DNA of 9,682 nt from JBOGED01 sp050743625 (GTDB taxonomy: Bacteria > Actinomycetota > Nitriliruptoria > Euzebyales > Egibacteraceae). Under the pieces are notes generated by a model. The model saw nothing but the letters and a program-made list of their open reading frames with translations, was not told the origin of the DNA and did no database searches. Each line of letters begins with the position of its first letter. Positions within the stretch are counted from its first letter, which is position 1. Shown piece after piece: positions 1-6,619 of the stretch. A program made the translations under genes and the position numbers. The DNA is taken from NCBI GenBank assembly GCA_050743625.1, contig JBOGED010000311.1, positions 1-9,682 on the forward strand, given 5' to 3'.

Positions 1-1577
1 CGGCAGCGGAGCGCGCGGAAGCGGCGCTGGCGGCCGCGCAGGGCTCCGAACGGCTGGTCATTGACGCGGGCGCGACCTCCGAGCGGCTGCGATCCGAGGC
101 CGCCGCGCTCGCGGTCCCCGCGGACGCGTTGGGCCTCGGCGTCCAGGATGCGGCGCTGCTCTCAAGGTTGGCTCAGATCGTCGCCGCTTGCGCCGCGCTG
201 CTCGGAGACTTCGAAGCGGAGACGGACATGCTGCGGGCCGCGGCTCAGGCCGCCGGCGAGGAGGCCGCCAGCGCACGGGCGCGCGCTCAGGCCGCCGTCG
301 ATGCTGCCGCACGGGCCGCGAGCGCCGTGCGGGAGGGGCTCGCGCAGGTCCGGGACAAGCTGGCGCGGCTGCCTGAGATGTTCCGCCCTGACCTGGCGAT
401 CCCCGCCGACGCCGAAGGGGTGCCGTGGCCCGTCGACCTTACCGTGCTTGGCCGCGCGGTCGAGGCGGTCGAGGCGCGCAAGGCGGTGTTGCGGCAACGT
501 GAGGGCGAGCGGGCCGCGCTGCAGTCGCAGCTCGACGGCCTTGACGCGGAGGGGCGGGAGCTGGACCGGGCCTTTCGGCGAGACGTCGACGGCGCCCGCC
601 AGGCGCTGTGCGCAAGGCTCGACGACTGCCGCGAGCGCATGGCTCGCCACATCGACCAGCTCGGGCTGCCCGTCGCCCTTCCACCTCGGTCAGCTGGCGC
701 TCCCATCGAGGAGCTCGCGGACGTGGCCGGCTCGTTAACCGACGCGTGCGCCCGATCCCTCAAGACCCTCCACGAGCGGATCGCCCACGAGCGCGAACGC
801 GAACAGGCGGCGCGTGAGAGCCTCGCCGAGTCAGGGATCGGCGCTGAGACGCTCTGCGCACCCGAGCCGTTAGCGCAGCTGACGCGCGACTACGAGCAAG
901 CGGCCTACCAAGCGCGGCAGGAGCGGGAGCGTGCGGCTGCGTTGGAGGCCGCGCTCCCGCGTATCGAGCTGCTCGACGAGCTGGGCGCGGGGTTAGCCGA
1001 GCGGCGCGGCGCGCTGACCGACCTGTCAGCCGCCCTCAAGCCCGGAGCGTTCCCGAAGTGGCTGACGCTGCGCCGGTCGAAGGCGCTGCTCGCCGTCGCC
1101 TCGACGCTGCTCGGTGACATCACCCGCGACCGTTACGGCTTCGCCGACATCGACGCCGAAGACGCGGAGTGGCTGATCCTCGACCGCGACACCGGGCAGG
1201 CGCGCTCGCCGTCGACGCTGTCTGGCGGCGAGAAGTTCGTCGCCTCGCTCGCGTTGGCCCTCGGCATGGTCGAGCTGATGGCCCGCTCGGGCGGAAGGCT
1301 GGAGTCGTTGTTCCTCGACGAGGGGTTCGGCGCCCTGGACCGCGCCAACCTCGACGCCGCGATCGAGGCCCTCGCCGCCGTCGCCCTCAAAGGCCGCATG
1401 GTCGCCGTCATCTCCCACGTCCGCGCCGTCGCCGAGCAGGTCGACGACGTCCTCTCCGTCACCCGCCACCCCACCGGCAGCCGCGCAACCTGGCTCACCC
1501 CAACCCAACGCCGCGCCCTCGTCTCCGACGACCTCCTCGACGACGCCACCTCCGCCATCAGCGGCCTCCTAGACTAA
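1..1577 (+). CDS. SbcC/SMC-like ABC ATPase, C-terminal part (5' end outside window)
   Basis: The frame is open from the left edge (first full codon at base 3) to TAA at 1575-1577, giving 524 visible residues and no start, so the gene begins upstream. About 320 residues are Ala/Glu/Arg-rich and look like coiled-coil arm, with a possible break near the Pro-rich stretch around residues 222-236. The last 190 residues are an SbcC-type ATPase lobe: KPGAFPKWL, ABC signature LSGGEKF (visible residues 406-412), Walker B and D-loop LFLDEGFGALD (catalytic D439-E440), and H-loop ISHV (H472). The Walker A half must lie upstream. SbcC/Rad50 proteins hold DNA ends and power a partner nuclease (SbcD/Mre11) in repair; SMC-like relatives also occur in anti-phage systems. 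No CxxC hook is visible in this part. No frameshift is seen. Family is confident; SbcC itself versus a defence-associated relative cannot be decided here. Confidence 0.9.
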   Translation, partial: AAERAEAALAAAQGSERLVIDAGATSERLRSEAAALAVPADALGLGVQDAALLSRLAQIVAACAALLGDFEAETDMLRAAAQAAGEEAASARARAQAAVDAAARAASAVREGLAQVRDKLARLPEMFRPDLAIPADAEGVPWPVDLTVLGRAVEAVEARKAVLRQREGERAALQSQLDGLDAEGRELDRAFRRDVDGARQALCARLDDCRERMARHIDQLGLPVALPPRSAGAPIEELADVAGSLTDACARSLKTLHERIAHEREREQAARESLAESGIGAETLCAPEPLAQLTRDYEQAAYQARQERERAAALEAALPRIELLDELGAGLAERRGALTDLSAALKPGAFPKWLTLRRSKALLAVASTLLGDITRDRYGFADIDAEDAEWLILDRDTGQARSPSTLSGGEKFVASLALALGMVELMARSGGRLESLFLDEGFGALDRANLDAAIEALAAVALKGRMVAVISHVRAVAEQVDDVLSVTRHPTGSRATWLTPTQRRALVSDDLLDDATSAISGLLD

Positions 1578-1616
1578 GGCCTACGCTGTTCGGATGGCAT
1601 CGTGTATGGTGATCTG

Positions 1617-1874
1617 ATGGGAAAACCGAAACAGGTTGCGTTCCAGATCGACGATGGCGACCTCGCCGAGATCGACGCGCTGGCGTCGGCTGAGTCACGA
1701 TCTCGCGCCGATTTACTCCGGACGGCTGTTCGAGAGTGGCTCGCGCGCCGCCGGGAGGCCGCTGTGGACGCGGCCTTAGCCAAGGGATACCGGGACCTCC
1801 CGCAAGGCCAGGAGGAGGGCGTATGGGCTGACCTCAGCCTGCAGGGTTTGGAGGCCAGCGACCTTGACTGGTAG
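1617..1874 (+). CDS. Ribbon-helix-helix (CopG/MazE-like) antitoxin
   Basis: 85 residues. The N-terminal half reads as a ribbon-helix-helix DNA-binding domain: a beta strand (KQVAFQID), helix A (DLAEIDALASAE), the turn SRSRADLL and helix B (LLRTAVREWLARRRE). The acidic, Trp-containing tail (EEGVWADLSLQGLEASDLDW) is the kind of segment that wraps the toxin. It should neutralise the overlapping MazF-like toxin and repress its own promoter. ATG 1617 is preferred because it sits just ahead of the conserved strand, with a weak GGTGAT 3-8 bases upstream; an in-frame GTG at 1602 would add five residues. The gene starts 39 bp after the ATPase stop, so it may be cotranscribed with it or use a promoter inside the ATPase 3' end. 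The toxin reading frame overlaps its last 11 bases. Family is confident; assignment to a named subfamily is not. Confidence 0.85.
   Translation: MGKPKQVAFQIDDGDLAEIDALASAESRSRADLLRTAVREWLARRREAAVDAALAKGYRDLPQGQEEGVWADLSLQGLEASDLDW
1850..1854 (+). promoter_or_regulatory. Shine-Dalgarno deciding the TTG start of the MazF-like toxin
   Basis: GGAGG ends nine bases before TTG 1864. No ATG or GTG lies nearby in the toxin frame ahead of the conserved RRGDIW motif, so this site supports TTG as the true start. It lies inside the antitoxin gene, consistent with translational coupling and low toxin output. Confidence 0.55.
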
Positions 1875-2202
1875 CCCTCCACGCCGTGGGGATATCTGGT
1901 TGGCAGATCTGGACAGGCCGCGCCCCGCGGTCGTGATGCATCGCGATTTCGCTGGCCGCAAGCTGAACGCGATACTCGTCGCCCCGCTCACGACGACGAT
2001 CCGGGACATCCCGACCACGGTGCGTCTCGGCCTTGAGGACGGGCTCGACCGTGAGTGCGTCGCGTCCCTCGACAACCTGACGCTGCTGCGTCGGGACAGG
2101 TTCCAGCGTCTGATCGGACGCCTCAGTCCGGCGCGAATGGACGAGCTCTGCGCAGCGCTCGCCACAGCCGTGGCTTGCGACCGGCATGGCGACAGTTCGT
2201 AG
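1864..2202 (+). CDS. MazF/PemK-like toxin (predicted mRNA endoribonuclease)
   Basis: 112 residues, normal for MazF. Family landmarks appear in order: RRGDIWLADLD at residues 7-17 (the first strand and catalytic-loop region), RPAVVMHRDFAGRKLNAILVAPLTTT at 20-45 (core strands), the VRLGLEDGLDRECVASLDN stretch and the C-terminal helix following IGRLSPARMDEL. MazF toxins cleave mRNA at short sequences when the antitoxin is lost. TTG start is chosen from the GGAGG nine bases upstream and the 11-bp overlap with the antitoxin gene. Compared with typical MazF, the loop between LADLD and RPAVV is short. The frame is intact, unlike the second toxin-antitoxin pair. A degenerate copy of residues 30-52 lies at 3250-3317. 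Confidence 0.88.
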   Translation: MTGSPPRRGDIWLADLDRPRPAVVMHRDFAGRKLNAILVAPLTTTIRDIPTTVRLGLEDGLDRECVASLDNLTLLRRDRFQRLIGRLSPARMDELCAALATAVACDRHGDSS

Positions 2203-2551
2203 CGGCCAGCAACAGCGATCCCTCTTGCCCATGAGCGCTCCTGGCCGGCGGTCGCGGGGCTCTGGTGGTCCGTCGCCGAGGTCGTGTACATGTCGGAGCG
2301 CGATCCGCGCCCGTCTCGCAAGGCGTGAGGAGGGCGCATATCGGGAGCATATGTAACCGACGAGCCAACGCCGCGAGGCCGGGGCGTGGATGTGCGGCGT
2401 TTGAAGGAATTGGGTGCGGCTTTCGTTGAAGTGACGCGGCGGCGAGTGACGTGGCGGCAGGCGGTGGTTGGGTGCTGGATATCGGCGGCATTCCGCCGGT
2501 ATCCAGCACAAACACGAGCAGCATGACGTCATTTCAGAAGAGCCGCACGCC
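2203..2551. other. Intergenic stretch between convergent toxin-antitoxin pairs
   Basis: About 350 bp without a gene I can defend. Bases 2203-2328 stay open in the same frame as the MazF-like gene after its stop and end at TGA, encoding a segment with WPAVAGLWWSVAEVVYM that looks protein-like but matches no family I recognise and has no start. Bases 2241-2265 recur at 3317-3341. A GTG-started frame at 2392-2526 runs through the hairpin at 2472-2509 and is probably chance. The region separates two gene pairs that point toward each other. Confidence 0.5.
2472..2509. terminator. Strong hairpin, probable bidirectional terminator
   Basis: Arms GTGCTGGATATCGGCGG (2472-2488) and CCGCCGGTATCCAGCAC (2493-2509) are complementary over 17 bp with one mismatch (a G-U pair as RNA on one strand), around the 4-base loop CATT. 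It lies between the 3' ends of the + strand MazF-like gene and the - strand PIN gene, the right place for a shared terminator. There is no T-run on either side, so a non-canonical terminator, an RNA-protecting stem or a REP-like palindrome are alternatives. Confidence 0.55.
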
Positions 2552-2963
2552 TTACGTTTCGGGCTCGTCCGCTGGTAGATGGTCGACGAACTGGCGAGGC
2601 GTGCGGATATCGATCCCGTTGTGCGATCCGAGGACCAGCAAATCATGATCGCCGGTGACGATCACCGCGACGTTGCCGCCCCGCGGTGGCGAGCACAACG
2701 TCGGCGTCGGCGTCGCGGCAGACCGCCGCGGCGGTGGCCGGCTGGGCGAGTTCTGCGACCGCTTCGATCTCCGCCCTGGTCAGCCGGGCAGAGCTCCGGT
2801 CGAAGGCGAACCGTTCGCGAAGCACGTCCTCGAACTCGTCGAGCAACGCCACGCTGGTGACCAACCGGAAATCGCCCCGAATGGCGCGGTCGAGCAGCCG
2901 CCGCGGAAGACCGCCGAAGAGGACGGCCGACACCAGCACGTTGGTGTCAAGCAACACCCGCAT
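2552..2963 (-). CDS. PIN-domain toxin, VapC-like (COG1569 type), with an apparent frameshift
   Basis: Starts at ATG 2963, directly after the antitoxin stop (TAGATG). MRVLLDTNVLVSAVLFGG gives the first PIN aspartate (D6), LLDEFEDVL gives E43, and CRDADADVVLATA gives the acidic cluster around D88. In the raw frame the protein then runs into basic nonsense and stops at 2643. Removing one C from CCCC at 2679-2682 (+ strand) restores VAVIVTGDHDLLVLGSHNGI and the tail PRQFVDHLPADEPET, ending at TAA 2554-2552. That supplies the fourth acidic site (D105/D107) and a normal length of 136 residues. PIN toxins are Mg2+-dependent RNases that cut tRNA or rRNA when free of antitoxin. As read, the product would lack the last active-site element. 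Family is firm; whether the indel is real is not. Confidence 0.85.
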
Positions 2964-3202
2964 CTACGGATCACGACGGGTAGCTCGGCGGCGCTCAGTG
3001 ACAGCCTGGGCCACCTGCTCGTCGCTGTCGACTCCCGCCCGTCGGGCCGCGCGCTCCCCATAGGGAAGATCTGCTGCCAGCGCTCCTGCCGGCGAAGATA
3101 CTGCCTCGCCGCCTCTCGGAAGAGCTCGCTGCGGCTGCGTCCCTCGGCCGCGGCGGCCGCGTCGACCTGGGCAGCGAGGTCGGGCGGGATCGAGATCGTC
3201 AC
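2964..3202 (-). CDS. VapB-like ribbon-helix-helix antitoxin, with an apparent frameshift
   Basis: The N-terminus VTISIPPDLAAQVDAAAAAE continues into GRSRSELFREAARQYLRRQ, a typical ribbon-helix-helix domain. After QQIF the raw frame drifts into the PIN gene. Adding one base in the GGG at 3063-3065 (+ strand) restores PYGERAARRAGVDSDEQVAQ and the tail AVTERRRATRRDP, with TAG at 2966-2964 abutting the PIN start; repaired length is 79 residues. GTG 3202 is the first start in frame. An ATG at 3219 reads MVIRER and stops at a TGA overlapping that GTG; one missing G there would fuse it in frame as MVIRERVTISIPP, so the true start may be 3219. It should bind and silence the adjacent PIN toxin and autorepress the pair. 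Confidence 0.8.
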
Positions 3203-3229
3203 CGTTCGCGGATCACCATGCCGTTGAGC

Positions 3230-3245
3230 GTAAGATTCTTCTTAC
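3230..3245. promoter_or_regulatory. Candidate operator of the VapBC-like pair
   Basis: GTAAGATTCTTCTTAC is a perfect 6-bp inverted repeat with a 4-base spacer, AT-rich in an otherwise GC-rich region. It sits 28 bases upstream of the antitoxin GTG (11 upstream of the alternative ATG), where ribbon-helix-helix antitoxins bind to autoregulate. No clear -35/-10 pair is seen, so this is positional inference. Confidence 0.4.
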
Positions 3246-3249
3246 ACAC

Positions 3250-3341
3250 GCCGGCCGCACGCTGAACGCGATACTCGTCGCTCCGCTCACGACGACGATG
3301 AGAGACCTCGCGACCACTGGCCGGCGGTCGCGTGGCTCTGG
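3250..3341 (+). pseudogene. Relic of a second MazF-like gene (partial duplicate)
   Basis: Bases 3250-3317 align without gaps to 1951-2018 of the intact MazF-like gene (about 60 of 68 identical) and translate to AGRTLNAILVAPLTTTMRDL, matching toxin residues 30-49 with only conservative changes. Directly after, 3317-3341 matches 2241-2265, just downstream of the intact gene (24 of 25 identical). The copy therefore lacks about 222 bp present in the intact locus and has neither the toxin N-terminus nor an antitoxin. It is a dead fragment. The conservative protein differences suggest it came from a related toxin-antitoxin locus or an old duplication rather than a very recent copy. Confidence 0.75.
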
Positions 3342-3382
3342 CTCCACCGATCCGCGGGGAGGCGATGGCATGATCCGGGCAT

Positions 3383-5450
3383 ATGACCCTTCCCGCGACG
3401 AGTCTACTCGACGTCGGTGACGTCCCTGTCGGCGAGCTCGCCGCGTTCGCGCACCGGGAGGCGAGCCGGCCGCGGCCGGCGTACCTGGCCCACCGGTGGT
3501 TTGCGCGGCGGTTTGGCACTGCGATGCGGGCGCTCCTTGTCGCCGCCGCGACGCCGGCCGGTGGGGACTTTTGGACCGGCTTTTATGGCACGGGAGGCCT
3601 GTCCTTGACCGGCGTCCACGTCCTGGACCCCTTCGTCGGTGGCGGCACGATCCTCTACGAGGCGCAACGCCTGGGCGCGAGCGTCACCGGGGTCGACGTC
3701 GATCCCGTCGCCTGCGCCGTCTCTCGATTTCAGCTGCGGGCTGGGGCTTTCCCGGACCCGGCGCCCGCGCTGCGTGAGGTGTGGCGTGCCGTGGGGAAAC
3801 GGCTCAGCGGCTACTACCGCACTCGCGTCGGTGACCAGGACCGCGTCGCCCTCCACTACCTGTGGGTCCAGGTGATCGAGTGCCTCGCCTGCGGCGTGGA
3901 GTTCGACGCCCACCCCTCGCATCTCCTGGGCGCTGCGGGGGACCGAGCATGGGTCGTGTGCCCCGCGTGCGGCGACGTCCTGCTCCATGACGTGAAGGCT
4001 GAGGCGATCGCCTGCCGGTGCGGGCACCGAGCGAGCGTGGAGGCCGCGGCCTCGTCTGGGGGGACCGTCACCTGCCCGGGGTGCGGATGCCGTCGTCGCC
4101 TCGTCGAACTCGGCCGGCAGGGCGGCCTCCCACCCCGGTGGAGGATGTTCGCCGTCGAGTCGATCCCGGACACCCGGCGCAGGGTGCCCATGGCCGAGCG
4201 AATCTTCCACAGGGCGACCGCCGAAGACCTCGCCCTCTACCAGGCCGCAAAGGAAGAGCTCGCAACGGTCGCCCGCCACGTGCCGGTGCGGCCGATCCCC
4301 CGCACCGGCCGGTCGGACACGCGGCTCGTCGACTACGGGTACCGGCGCTACTCCGACCTGTTCAACGCTCGCCAACTCCTGCATCTCGTGCTGTCGAGCA
4401 GGGCGATCGCCCGCCTCGACGCGCCGTACCGGGAGATGCTCGGCCTCGCGCTGTCCAACCACCTCACCTCGAACTGCATGCTGACCTCGTACAGCCCGAG
4501 GTGGAGGCAGGCGACCCCCCTTGTTCGCAGTGCGCGCGTACCGGCACTCGCGGAGGCCGGCGGAGCTGAACCCTTGGCTGATCGGCGTCGGCCGTGGGAC
4601 GTTCCCGAACGCTGTCCGACAAGTGGGGGCGGCCATCGCCTACACCCGCGACCCGGTCGAGCACACCGCCGAGGGGTTCGCCCCCGTCGCCCGCGTGCCT
4701 GGCGGCCAGGCGGACGTGCTCCGAGCCGACTCCCGCAGCATCCCTGCCGTCGCCGACCGCTCCGTGGACCTGGTCGTCACCGACCCGCCCTATCTCGACA
4801 ACATCGCCTACACCGAGCTGGCGGACTTCTACGTGCCATGGCTCGCCGCCACCGGGGTGCTCGGCAGCAGCCGCAGCGAAGCGGCCAAGACCACGCTCGC
4901 CGCCACCGGTCGCGAGCGTGGCGACCGGGAGGCCTTCGCTGAAGGCCTCACCGCGTGCTTCGCGGAGGCCCGCCGAGTGCTGCGCCCCGGTGGGCGGCTC
5001 GTGTTCACGTTCCAGCACAGCACTCCCGGCGCCTGGGAGGCTGTCGCCACGGCGCTCTGCCTCAGCGGGTTCGACGCGGTCAACGTGATGCCGCTGCGGG
5101 GGAACAGCGACAAGGGCATCCACCACAAGGGCGGGTCCAGCACGTGGGATGCGGTATTCGTCCTCCGCCCTGGCGAACCCCGGCCGGCCGCTCCGGCATT
5201 GACCGGCGGGAGGCACGTCGCCGCGCTGGAGACCCACTTCGACGGCTGGGCGCGCCGTCTCGGCTTGCCAGGTCCCGACCGCGAGGTGCTCCGGCGCGCG
5301 ACGCTGACCGCTGGGTCTGCCGGGTTCCTCCAGTCGCCGGCGGTGAGCCGATCCTTCTGCCGGGCTGCTCTGAGCGTTGCTGTCACATGTGAGCCTTATC
5401 CTCCGCGGGAGCCTGGAGGAGGTCGAGCATGCGGTTCGAAAAGAAGATGA
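3383..5450 (+). CDS. Zn-ribbon DNA methyltransferase (COG1743/DUF1156-like), adenine type, with an apparent +1 frameshift
   Basis: Raw frames are 3383-4942 and, one frame on, about 4521-5450; dropping one C from CCCCCC at 4515-4520 joins them into 688 residues. N-terminal HRWFARRFGTAMRALL resembles DUF1156. SAM-binding motif I, DPFVGGGT, is at 82-89, followed by VTGVDVDP. Zn-binding cysteines follow: C167/C170 with C193/C196, then C211/C213 with C231/C234/C236. After the junction come RPAELNPW, catalytic motif IV DPPY (467-470) in VDLVVTDPPYLDNIAY, RVLRPGGRLVFTF, and a C-terminal region. DPPY points to N6-adenine methylation; N4-cytosine is less likely. The order motif I, long insert, motif IV is alpha/gamma-like, so the insert may hold target recognition. 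ATG 3383 fits the homology but has no close Shine-Dalgarno. The 3' end overlaps the nuclease-helicase start by 22 bp, implying one operon. Likely role: self-marking in a defence system (inference). Confidence 0.85.
4515..4520 (+). other. C6 tract at the methylase frame break
   Basis: Upstream of this run, frame 2 reads SNHLTSNCMLTSYSPRWRQATP; downstream, frame 3 reads LFAVRAYRHSRRPAELNPW. Removing one C joins them exactly. It could be a sequencing error, a fixed mutation or a phase-variable tract, although six bases is short for phase variation. Confidence 0.6.
5415..5422 (+). promoter_or_regulatory. Shine-Dalgarno for the nuclease-helicase gene
   Basis: GGAGGAGG ends six bases before ATG 5429. 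This near-ideal site, together with the family-like peptide MRFEKKMISQWVTHRCER that follows, places the true start here, inside the methylase 3' end, rather than at ATG 5492. Confidence 0.7.
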
Positions 5451-6619
5451 TCAGCCAGTGGGTCACCCACCGGTGCGAGCGGTAGCTCGGGATGAGCCTC
5501 TGGACCGACGCGGAGCAGGCGAGCCCCGCGGGGCAAGCGTTCGGCATCCCACACCGTCAGATCCGCCCCGGCTTCCAGCAGATGGCGACGGCCGGCGACG
5601 AGTGGCAGGAAGAAAAGACCGCTGACCTGATCGCGGCGTTCGGGCCCGACTGTGTGCTCGGGCACCCGAGCCCGGCCATCAAGAGGGACCCTTCGGGCGG
5701 GTACAAGGCCGTGCGCTACAAGCTGGTCGAGCTGGACCGGCTCCTTCCCGGCACAGTTCCAGGCACGTTCCTCATCGAGACCGAGCTCGACCCGCTCAAC
5801 CCCGTGTTCGAGGCTCACTGGCGGCTCGACTGGGCCCGTACCTTGCCTTTGGCGTTCCGCCGTGTCCGTCCCGACGCCATCCAAGTGGGACCGCCGTCAG
5901 TTCGCGTCCGGCATCACGCCGGCCGGCGAGCTCGTCGACCTTACCGGGGACCCACGTGTCACCTTGCGGTGATCGACATGAAGTTGTCGAGCCAGCCCGG
6001 CCCCGGCTACTTCGCCGAGGTGACCTACTACTCGCTCGCCGTGGCCGCATGGCTCGCGCACAACCGCCTCGACGGTCAGTACGTCGTCGCCGCGGAGGCA
6101 GCGGTATGGCCGGGGTCGTTCGACGTGTCGCGTGTCCGGGCACACGGCCCCAGCGCGCTCGACGACGATCTTGAGTTGGCGCCGATCGAGGTGTTCGTCT
6201 CCGAGATCTCCCGGTTCTTTAGGGAGATCTTGCCGCGGGTGGCCGCGACCGCGGCCACCGCGGCGTGGTCGACTGACCTCGCCTGGCACATCGTCCCTTC
6301 ATGCGCCGGCTGCGACTACCTCGGCCAGACCTTTCCCGGCGTGAGGGGTGACCCCAAAGCTGCCTCCCAGCCCCACCCGAACCATTGCGTCCCTCACGCC
6401 CGCGACACCGACCATCTGTGCCGCCTGCCGTTCCTGCCGCGCGGTGGTACCACCGTGCTTGCCCGTACGGGCATCGCCCGTACCGCGGCTCTGCGGCGCG
6501 AGCCGAAACCGACCGATGCTTCGACGAGCATCACAGCCTCCGTGCGGGGCGTTCCATCATCCCCGCGCGGGCCCGCGCGCTCGCTGGTGGGCAGATCGGC
6601 ATCCCCGGCCAGAACGTGA
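5429..6619 (+). CDS. Cas4/RecB-like PD-(D/E)XK nuclease domain, N-terminal part of a nuclease-helicase gene, interrupted
   Basis: From ATG 5429 the frame gives MRFEKKMISQWVTHRCER, resembling the N-terminus of Fe-S RecB-family nucleases (C16), then meets TAG at 5483-5485 where relatives would have Glu or Gln, and resumes with LGMSLW. The raw frame open from 5492 to 6619 carries the rest. Catalytic residues: D149 in RPDAI and D183/K185 in VIDMK, followed by the helix EVTYYSLAVAAWL. Between them, 5882-5969 reads correctly only one frame over (KWDRRQFASGITPAGELVD), bounded by an extra C at 5881-5882 and a missing G near 5968. Cysteines C292, C295 and C320 with C16 could bind a 4Fe-4S cluster. After ARTAALR (near 6495) sequence sense passes to the helicase frame, so 6500-6619 in this frame is spurious and both parts form one gene. 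Resembles TM0106/COG2251-type nucleases. As read, it could not make an intact nuclease. Confidence 0.75.
5483..5485 (+). other. In-frame TAG codon in the nuclease N-terminus
   Basis: The codon is position 19 from ATG 5429 and sits in RCER-TAG-LGMSLW. Sequence on both sides looks like one conserved nuclease N-terminus, and one base change (from GAG or CAG) would remove it. Internal initiation at ATG 5492 would bypass it but lose the conserved QW and Cys16. Confidence 0.6.

Noticed and set aside
61..738. + strand open frame rich in Arg, Pro and Ser at the left edge
   Set aside because: Out-of-frame reading of the ATPase coiled coil, whose own frame is open through the whole region.
1026..1558. 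Overlapping - strand open frames under the ATPase gene
   Set aside because: They mirror the SbcC-type lobe codon pattern and contain no recognisable domain.
2472..2509. Integron attC site or CRISPR repeat
   Set aside because: It is a single palindrome without R/L core boxes, repeated units or spacers.
2655..3227. + strand open frame of 190 codons across the VapBC-like pair
   Set aside because: It is antisense to the PIN and antitoxin genes, whose conserved motifs lie on the - strand.
3370..3372. ATG 3370 as the methylase start, seven bases after GGGGAGG
   Set aside because: Its frame stops after 16 codons; it would be relevant only if another base were lost near the start.
3404..4636. Long - strand open frame opposite the methylase
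   Set aside because: It is the antisense shadow of a GC-rich gene: composition is Arg/Gly/Pro-rich, with no domain, while the + strand carries clear SAM, Zn and motif signals.
5492..5494. ATG 5492 as the natural start of the nuclease
   Set aside because: No Shine-Dalgarno precedes it, and a strong one plus a conserved-looking N-terminus lie at 5415-5482; kept only as a fallback if the TAG is real.
5882..5969. Programmed frameshifting in and out of frame within the nuclease
   Set aside because: Two opposite shifts within 90 bases with no slippery heptamer or pseudoknot is not a known mechanism; paired indels are simpler.
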